Assembly (NCBI GenBank): GCA_017443685.1
Contig: JAFSYD010000218.1
Span: 1 to 5,532, forward strand
Direction of reading: 5' to 3'
Origin: Lachnospiraceae bacterium
Lineage (GTDB): Bacteria > Bacillota > Clostridia > Lachnospirales > Lachnospiraceae
Length of the DNA stretch: 5,532 nucleotides
In this document: piece after piece, positions 1 through 5,532 of the stretch
Layout: each line of letters begins with the position of its first letter
Position numbering within the stretch: the stretch's first letter is position 1
The notes under the pieces: model-generated
The model's input: the letters and a program-made list of their open reading frames with translations, nothing else
Told to the model about the DNA's origin: nothing
Database searches by the model: none
Made by a program: the position numbers and the translations under genes

Positions 1-677
<677 letters not shown>

Positions 678-695
678 CTACAAATAATATTTTGT

Positions 696-1394
696 TTAAT
701 TTGCCACTTTCACCATGCTAAACCGCACTACAGTGTCGTGGTATAAGTAGCCTTTCTGGAGCTCTTCTACGATCTCGTTCTCTCCGTAGGCTTCGTCGTC
801 TACGTGCATCACCGCGTTGTGATACTCGGGATCGAACTCGGCTCCAACGGCTTCGATGGGCTTGACGCCTGCTTCTTCCAGACAGGTCATCATCTGCTTG
901 TATACCATCTTCATTCCGTCCGCGAATGGATCCTCCGTTCCTTCTTCGAGGCCGGACAGTCCGCGTTCGAAATTATCGACGACCGGTAATATCTTCTCGA
1001 TGATGCTCTTCGCTCCCATATCGTACATCTGGGACTTTTCCTTATCGGAGCGCTTGCGGAAATTCTCAAATTCCGCCATCTGCCGCTTCACACGATCGGT
1101 CAGCTCCGCGATCTGCTCATCTCTTTTATCCTTTTTCTTTTTAAAGAAGCTTTTCTTTTCTTCCTGATGGTCTGTGTCCGGAGCACTTTCATCTGCTTCC
1201 TCGCCTGTCTCCCCGGCTGCTTCTGCCTGCGGCTTTTCGCTTTCGTCTTCGGTCTCTTCCGAAGCTTCGGCCTGGCCGTCTTTTTCCTCGACGTTCTCTC
1301 CTTTTGCTTCCCTGGTCTCTTCTTCTCCTTCGATGGGAATACTTACGCCCTCTTCGGCTTCCTTTAATTCTTCGGTATCAAAGTTTTCCGCCAT
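696..1394 (-). CDS. grpE: GrpE, nucleotide exchange factor for DnaK
   Basis: GrpE is a cytoplasmic homodimer that speeds ADP release from DnaK, resetting the chaperone cycle. The 232-residue product has three parts. Residues 1-79 are a very acidic, Glu-rich, low-complexity region that is presumably disordered. Residues 80-91 are a lysine-rich patch (KKSFFKKKKDKR). From about residue 92 comes the family proper: a long helix/coiled coil (DEQIAELTDRVKRQMAEFENFRKR), the conserved ILPVVDNFERGL (135-146), and the C-terminal beta domain with FDPEYHNAVMHVDD (187-200) and GYLYHDTVVRFSMVKVAN at the end. It is longer than E. coli (197) or B. subtilis (187) GrpE because of the acidic tail. The start is preceded by an imperfect site, AGGCAGGA (1401-1408). 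The gene begins 48 bases after hrcA and shares its operon. Family identity is very secure. Confidence 0.97.
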   Translation of the reverse strand: MAENFDTEELKEAEEGVSIPIEGEEETREAKGENVEEKDGQAEASEETEDESEKPQAEAAGETGEEADESAPDTDHQEEKKSFFKKKKDKRDEQIAELTDRVKRQMAEFENFRKRSDKEKSQMYDMGAKSIIEKILPVVDNFERGLSGLEEGTEDPFADGMKMVYKQMMTCLEEAGVKPIEAVGAEFDPEYHNAVMHVDDEAYGENEIVEELQKGYLYHDTVVRFSMVKVAN

Positions 1395-1442
1395 TTCGTA
1401 TCCTGCCTTTCTGTATTTGATCGGAAATCCCCGCGTCCTTCG

Positions 1443-2492
1443 CTATTCCTGCTGCTTTAAGGTATGGTCAAGCTGCCGCTTCAAATTCTTTAAATTGCTC
1501 ATTACATTCTTATAGTCCATCCGCTTTGGTCCGATGATGCCGATGGTGCCTTTGACACCTTCGCCAAGCTCATAGGTGGCCGTCACAACGCTGCAGTCCC
1601 GCATCCCCGCGATCGGCGACTCCTCTCCGATATACACCTGTATGCCGGTACCGGTGGCATCCCCCTCGGACTGCACCTCCGTGATCAGGTCGATGATCGA
1701 CTCCTTTTCCTCGAAGGTGGTAAGGAACCGGCTTGCCTTTTCCGAGTCCGCGAGCTCCGGGTATTTGAAAATGTTCGTCGCTCCTGACGTGTATACTTCT
1801 ATTTTCTCATCCTCTCCGATCGTATCGGCGATCGTATTCAATACGTTCTCGATGATCGGCTCGAACTCCCCCGCTTCCTCCTTCATCCGCGCGATCAGCG
1901 TCAGATTGATATCGTGCACGGTAAGTCCGTTCAGATTCGTATTCAAAAGCATATTCAGCTTTAACAGTGTCTCCGCGTCAAGGGGCTCGTCAATCTCGAT
2001 CATCTTATTCTTGATCAGATTGCCCTCCATCACGACGACGGATAAAATATGCTGCTCGTCTACGGCAGACAGCTGGACGAATTTGACCTTGTTGCCCGAG
2101 ATCGCCGGTGCGGAAATGATCGACGCGTACTGGGTATTGTTCGCCAGAACCTTTACGACCTGCTTTAAGACCTTCTCCATCTTCTCGGTCCGCAAGATCA
2201 TCAGATCCTTTATCTCGTTGATCTCCGCATCCTTTTCCTCCAAGAGGTGGTTCACATAGAACCGGTACCCCTTGTCCGACGGGATCCGCCCCGCCGAAGT
2301 GTGCGGCTGGATGATATAACCGAGCTCTTCGAGATCAGACATCTCGTTGCGGATCGTAGCCGAGCTCAGCTTCAGATCCGAGCTCTTCGAGATTGTCCGA
2401 GAACCCACCGGCTCTCCGGTATCCAGGTATGTCTGAATCACAGCGTTTAAGATCTTAACCTTCCGCTCGTCTAATTCTTCCGTTATATCCAT
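1443..2492 (-). CDS. hrcA: HrcA, heat-inducible transcription repressor
   Basis: HrcA is the DNA-binding repressor that recognises the CIRCE inverted repeat and shuts off class I heat-shock operons; in B. subtilis its activity depends on the GroE chaperonin. The 349-residue length is normal for the family. The N-terminal winged helix-turn-helix covers roughly residues 8-80 and holds the signature SSATIRNEMSDLEELGYI (43-60) followed by HTSAGRIPSDKGYRFYV (64-80). The central GAF-like/dimerisation region contains VQLSAVDEQHILSVVVMEG. The family signature GTIGIIGPKRMDY lies at 315-327 near the C-terminus. The ATG at 2490-2492 has AGGGGAG eight bases upstream, and translation ends with TAG. It is the first gene after the promoter and CIRCE operator at 2573-2642, so autoregulation is expected. 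It is followed by grpE after 48 bases. Confidence 0.98.
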   Translation of the reverse strand: MDITEELDERKVKILNAVIQTYLDTGEPVGSRTISKSSDLKLSSATIRNEMSDLEELGYIIQPHTSAGRIPSDKGYRFYVNHLLEEKDAEINEIKDLMILRTEKMEKVLKQVVKVLANNTQYASIISAPAISGNKVKFVQLSAVDEQHILSVVVMEGNLIKNKMIEIDEPLDAETLLKLNMLLNTNLNGLTVHDINLTLIARMKEEAGEFEPIIENVLNTIADTIGEDEKIEVYTSGATNIFKYPELADSEKASRFLTTFEEKESIIDLITEVQSEGDATGTGIQVYIGEESPIAGMRDCSVVTATYELGEGVKGTIGIIGPKRMDYKNVMSNLKNLKRQLDHTLKQQE

Positions 2493-2572
2493 CCGCGAAG
2501 CTCCCCTTCTTATCTGTCCGGTTATCTCATTCCGCTAACATCTGTCTCATTCAGCTGCTGGTTTTCGGTCTG

Positions 2573-2599
2573 TTAGCACTCAATAATTAAGAGTGCTAA
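2573..2599 (-). promoter_or_regulatory. CIRCE operator (HrcA binding site)
   Basis: TTAGCACTC, nine bases (AATAATTAA), then GAGTGCTAA: a perfect match to the CIRCE consensus, with fully complementary 9-base arms. It lies 81 bases upstream of the hrcA ATG and just downstream of the predicted -10 box. It would therefore be in the transcribed leader and could also fold as a stem-loop in the mRNA. HrcA bound here should block initiation of hrcA-grpE-dnaK. Confidence 0.98.
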
Positions 2600-2613
2600 T
2601 ATCCTCTTGTGAT

Positions 2614-2642
2614 AATGTAGCACCCTTACTGTTTTTTGTCAA
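2614..2642 (-). promoter_or_regulatory. Sigma-A-type promoter of the hrcA-grpE-dnaK operon
   Basis: On the minus strand there is a consensus -35 TTGACA (2637-2642), a 17-base spacer, and a -10 TACATT (2614-2619) preceded by TGC, giving an extended -10 element. The predicted transcription start is near 2607, so the CIRCE element begins at about +8. The leader to the hrcA ATG would be about 115 bases. The start position is predicted from spacing only. Confidence 0.88.
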
Positions 2643-2671
2643 CAATTATTTAATTTTTTGTGGAAAAAGTT

Positions 2672-2926
2672 TTATGATCCGATCGCTTCCGTGATCGCTT
2701 TCGAAAGCTGGTCCGCACAGGACGTTCCCCTAAATCCGCACTCGTTCCCGCGCAGGATATCCGCCACATTCCGTGCGTCCTGCCCTTCTACGAGCCGTCC
2801 GATCGCTTTTAAATTCCCATTGCATCCACCGGTAAAATGCAGGTTATGGATCTTCCCCTCGTCGTCAAGCTCATATTCGATCTTCGTCGAACATACGCCC
2901 TTCGGGGTGTAGGTGTATTGCTTCAT
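2672..2926 (-). CDS. TSCPD-domain small protein (TIGR03905-like), function unknown
   Basis: This 84-residue protein resembles the TIGR03905/TSCPD family, small standalone proteins related to the C-terminal domain of some vitamin B12-dependent ribonucleotide reductases. Their function is not established. The sequence has four cysteines in conserved-looking settings: GVCS (Cys12), GGCNGNLK (Cys35), ECGFRGTSC (Cys63 and Cys70). The name-giving TSCPD motif appears here as TSCADQL (68-74). The spacing suggests a metal site or redox-active thiols, but this is inference. The ATG has a strong AAAGGAGG (2936-2943) nine bases upstream. It lies 106 bases after the transporter gene and its stop is 29 bases before the -35 box of the hrcA promoter. 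No signal peptide or membrane segment is visible, so it is probably cytoplasmic. Confidence 0.88.
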   Translation of the reverse strand: MKQYTYTPKGVCSTKIEYELDDEGKIHNLHFTGGCNGNLKAIGRLVEGQDARNVADILRGNECGFRGTSCADQLSKAITEAIGS

Positions 2927-3032
2927 AAGTACGTGCCTCCTTTTTCGTTCTGCCTCATCGGCTGCTTTTACTCATTTTATTTTCAATTCTTCACCGCAAA
3001 AACGCATACCGCCGCCGCGTATATTTTTCGCA

Positions 3033-5276
3033 TTATTGTTTCCTCCTTTTATACCAGATCACGATACCCGTCACGAGAAGGATCGCAGGCACAGCGAATA
3101 CGAGCAAAAGTCCGTACATCCGCGCAATATTCGCATTGACTAAGATGTTGTCCGCTTCGTAGCTCTTCGCCGGGATCACGATCGCTGCAGTTTCCGTCTC
3201 ATCCGCGGCACTCATTGCGGATATCACTCCGGCAAACAGCTTCGTGTTCCGTCCGGATACCATTCCGTCCGCCGCATCCGTAAACAGGTAGGTTGAGCCG
3301 AAGATGAAACTGTTGCCTCCTCCTGTCAGGTGAACCTGAAGGCCAAGTGTAAACGGTCCTTCGATATCACCGTCTTCCTTTTTGATCTCGGCAAAAATGC
3401 CCTCCATCCCCATCGATTCAGTCGAAGCATAATCCTTTTTTGTAATTGCTTCATCCGAAGTCTTCATCAGCGCGGTATAGGTAAACTCCGGCTTTGCGTC
3501 CTCTCCGGGCGCCGCGTTCTCCGCCGCATCCGAACCTTCCGAAGACGATTCCCCGTCATCTTCGTCCGCCGCGTCCTCATCCTCATCGGCTTCGGGATAT
3601 GTAAGCCCCACCGAAAAAGGCGCGAACACCGACATCGTTCCCGCGACATCCATCGTGCATTCCGTTTGAATAACCTCGGGCAGCAGATAAAAATTATTCT
3701 GATAATAATAGGAAGGATCCATCTCCGCGACCACACCTTCCACCTGCGTCACGCCATAATGATCCAGCACCTTTGCCAAATTGGAAAGCCCGGCTGTCGT
3801 CCCGAAATCAAGGGCGATAAAAAGCTGCCCGCCGCCCTTAACATAGGAAAGCAGCTTATTCACATCATCCGAAGAAAGGTCTCCCTGCGGCGCATTGATA
3901 ATAACAAACGCCGCATCCTCCGGCACAGCCGCTGTCTCCAGAAAATTCAGGCTCTTCACATCCAGATTCGCCTTTTCCATTGCCGTCATAAAGTTCTCGC
4001 CCAACGGCACTTCATCATGTCCCGTAAGCTCGTACGCCACCGGCATATTGTCACTTAAGACATACTGCAAAGCTCCCGTCACCTGCCCTTCGCCGTCAAA
4101 TGCGGACAGGGTCTGCGAATACGTCGTATAGTCAAAATCATAACTGTAAATCTGTGACGGCGCAAGCACCTTAAACCGTTTTTTGCTCTCCACGATCACG
4201 CTGCCCGCCGACAGATCCGAGTCCGAATACGCGGACGCAAAGGTCGGATTCTTTTCGGTGTCCACGTACTTCACCTTGATGTGCTTCGCACCGTCATCAT
4301 AACGTGAAAGCATTTTCACAAGCTCCGGGTACTGATCGTTCAGGTCGCTTTTCGTACCGATCACGTAAATTTTGACATCGTCTTCCAATGTCCTGATATA
4401 GTCCTTCGTTTCCTGCGAGATCGAGTACAGCTTCTGCGGCGTCACGTCGCGTACCGTGACATCCTCCGGAAGCATTGCCATTCCGATATTAAGCCCTACC
4501 ATCGCAGCGATCACCACAACGATCGTCGTTACGGAAAATGCATTCGCGGAAAGCTTCCTTGCACTGACCGTCCAGCGGCGCTTCTCGATCGACTGTGTGG
4601 TCAAAAACAAAAACAGCACGGTCATCGAAACATAATACACAATGCTGACGAAATTCAAAGCACCCTTTTGCAGATCATCCAGGGGCGTCATCAGGTCATA
4701 GGCTCCGAGGATCTTAGCTGCGATTCCCTCTCCTTTGAAAACGGCATCTACAACCGAGCTCATAATGAAACCGATAAAAAGCAGGATAAAGGTCACTACC
4801 GCCGAGATCACCTGACTTTCCGTCAGGGACGAAACAAACATACCGATCGCGATACATGTCAGTCCGAAAAGGAAAAAACCCAGCAGCGCAACATAGCTTT
4901 CCGCCATTTTGACCTTGCCGAAAATTGACAATAACAGCGGCGTCAGAGCCATCACGCCGACACAGATGGAAAACGCACCTGCCAGTGCCAGGAACTTTCC
5001 GCACACGATCTGCCATACGGATACCGGTGCCGTTAAAATAAGCTGATCTGTCTTGTTGCGCTTTTCCTCGGCAAGAACGCGCATCGTTAAGATCGGAACA
5101 GCCACAAGAACTATGATCGATAACCCGGACAATGTGTATATGATCGACGGCGCGCCATACACCAGATTATATATGAAAAAATACAGGCCGAACAGCGCCA
5201 TAATCGCCGCAATGAACAGCCAGCCGATCACATTTTGAAACAGAGAGCAAAACTCCCGCTTACATATTGCTGCCAT
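3033..5276 (-). CDS. Fused ABC-2 permease (GldF-like) and GldG-like auxiliary domain
   Basis: This 747-residue membrane protein joins two units that are separate (GldF and GldG) in Bacteroidetes gliding bacteria. Residues 1-230 form an ABC-2 type permease: hydrophobic segments near 17-40, 46-66, 95-119, 127-150, 155-178 and 208-226, with the typical loop MRVLAEEKRNKTDQLILTAP (65-84) and GKFLA (93-97). A further membrane segment (about 247-268) leads into a large, probably extracytoplasmic, GldG/ABC_transp_aux-like region starting DVTPQKLYSISQETKDYI (277-294), with GGGQLFIALDFG near 480-491. A last membrane helix at about 719-741 ends in the basic tail YKRRKQ. A strongly acidic Asp/Glu/Ser/Ala segment (about 559-595) interrupts the auxiliary region. 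The ATG has AAGGAGG eight bases upstream and overlaps the preceding gene by 17 bases, so translational coupling is likely. The cargo is unknown. Gliding itself is not implied in a Firmicute; such fusions occur widely there. Confidence 0.9.
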   Translation of the reverse strand: MAAICKREFCSLFQNVIGWLFIAAIMALFGLYFFIYNLVYGAPSIIYTLSGLSIIVLVAVPILTMRVLAEEKRNKTDQLILTAPVSVWQIVCGKFLALAGAFSICVGVMALTPLLLSIFGKVKMAESYVALLGFFLFGLTCIAIGMFVSSLTESQVISAVVTFILLFIGFIMSSVVDAVFKGEGIAAKILGAYDLMTPLDDLQKGALNFVSIVYYVSMTVLFLFLTTQSIEKRRWTVSARKLSANAFSVTTIVVVIAAMVGLNIGMAMLPEDVTVRDVTPQKLYSISQETKDYIRTLEDDVKIYVIGTKSDLNDQYPELVKMLSRYDDGAKHIKVKYVDTEKNPTFASAYSDSDLSAGSVIVESKKRFKVLAPSQIYSYDFDYTTYSQTLSAFDGEGQVTGALQYVLSDNMPVAYELTGHDEVPLGENFMTAMEKANLDVKSLNFLETAAVPEDAAFVIINAPQGDLSSDDVNKLLSYVKGGGQLFIALDFGTTAGLSNLAKVLDHYGVTQVEGVVAEMDPSYYYQNNFYLLPEVIQTECTMDVAGTMSVFAPFSVGLTYPEADEDEDAADEDDGESSSEGSDAAENAAPGEDAKPEFTYTALMKTSDEAITKKDYASTESMGMEGIFAEIKKEDGDIEGPFTLGLQVHLTGGGNSFIFGSTYLFTDAADGMVSGRNTKLFAGVISAMSAADETETAAIVIPAKSYEADNILVNANIARMYGLLLVFAVPAILLVTGIVIWYKRRKQ

Positions 5277-5532
5277 CGGTATCGCCTCCTTCCGCCAAAA
5301 CCGTCTTCCTCACATCCGAACCCGGCTCCTCTGTCGATCCGTCTACCGGAACATCCGCATCTGCTCCCTCCATCGAGCCGCTTTCCGGGGCGTCCTCTTC
5401 CGGTTCCTCTTCCAAATCCGACTCCGGAACATCCGCTTCCGGCTCCTCCGTCACGACAGCTTCCGCCCCGCCATCCGTCTCTTCTTCCGGATCTTCCCCG
5501 GTCGTCACATCCGCCGCATCCTCCGGCTCGGC
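5260..5532 (-). CDS. Acidic C-terminal tail of an upstream protein, probably the ABC ATPase
   Basis: The reading frame is open to the window edge and ends with TAA at 5260-5262, giving 90 residues of an incomplete protein. An internal GTG at 5506-5508 is unlikely to be the start because the same acidic composition continues upstream to the edge. The visible part is almost wholly Glu, Asp, Pro, Ala, Gly and Ser with degenerate repeats (ADVPES, EDAPESGS, ADVPVDGS), and is presumably disordered. No ATPase motif (Walker A/B, signature) falls in the window. Assignment as the ATP-binding subunit rests only on its 17-base overlap with a permease gene, the usual arrangement in ABC-2 operons. A low-complexity tail on some other protein cannot be excluded. 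Confidence 0.6.
   Translation of the reverse strand, partial: AEPEDAADVTTGEDPEEETDGGAEAVVTEEPEADVPESDLEEEPEEDAPESGSMEGADADVPVDGSTEEPGSDVRKTVLAEGGDTDGSNM
5285..5291 (-). promoter_or_regulatory. Ribosome binding site of the permease fusion, inside the upstream gene
   Basis: AAGGAGG reads on the minus strand eight bases before the ATG at 5274-5276 and lies within the last codons of the upstream acidic-tail gene. It fixes the permease start and, with the 17-base overlap, points to coupled translation of the two genes. Confidence 0.85.

Noticed and set aside
680..695. AT-rich near-palindrome just after the grpE stop (ACAAA/TTTGT)
   Set aside because: A 5-base, mostly A-T stem is too weak to call a terminator or an operator.
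1576..2259. Long plus-strand open frame (227 codons) opposite hrcA
   Set aside because: It lies wholly antisense to a clear hrcA gene, has Ser/Ile-rich composition typical of an antisense frame, and shows no recognisable domain.
2658..2912. Plus-strand open frame of 84 codons opposite the TSCPD gene
   Set aside because: The minus-strand frame has a strong ribosome binding site and conserved cysteine motifs; this frame has neither.
3000..3032. Possible terminator after the permease fusion (GC-rich stretch beside a T-run)
   Set aside because: Only a 4-base stem (ATAC/GTAT) can be formed around the GCC-type repeat, and the T-run is on the wrong side for minus-strand transcription.
3330..4058. 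Plus-strand open frame (242 codons) opposite the permease fusion
   Set aside because: Its Arg/His/Ile-rich composition is that of an antisense shadow of a real gene, and no family features are seen.

Overview
The window reads entirely on the minus strand, so gene order in transcription runs from high to low coordinates. It looks like chromosomal DNA of a Gram-positive Firmicute, most likely a Clostridia/Lachnospiraceae-type organism. The evidence is the hrcA-grpE-dnaK order behind a perfect CIRCE operator, and a DnaK that lacks about 24 residues in the N-terminal ATPase domain relative to the E. coli protein, a known Gram-positive signature. A TSCPD (TIGR03905-like) small protein and a fused GldF/GldG-like transporter protein also fit. 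The exact genus is an inference.

Layout in transcription order: (1) 5532-5260, the acidic C-terminal tail of a protein that starts outside the window, probably the ATPase of an ABC transporter. (2) 5276-3033, a 747-residue fusion of an ABC-2 type permease and a GldG-like auxiliary domain, overlapping gene 1 by 17 bases. (3) 2926-2672, an 84-residue four-cysteine TSCPD-family protein of unknown function. (4) 2642-2573, a sigma-A-type promoter with an extended -10 element, followed by a canonical CIRCE operator. (5) 2492-1443, hrcA, the heat-shock repressor. (6) 1394-696, grpE, with an unusually long acidic N-terminus. (7) A 156-base spacer holding a long imperfect hairpin (592-668). (8) 539-1, the first 179 codons of dnaK, cut by the window edge.

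The heat-shock half is a self-regulating circuit. HrcA binds CIRCE in the 5' leader of its own operon and represses it. Under protein-folding stress repression is lost, raising GrpE (nucleotide exchange factor) and DnaK (Hsp70). The transporter half is a translationally coupled ABC system, and its cargo cannot be read from the sequence. I see no CRISPR array, mobile element, tRNA or rRNA, and no clearly new system. The most unexplained elements are the grpE-dnaK intergenic hairpin, the TSCPD protein, and acidic low-complexity segments in three unrelated proteins.
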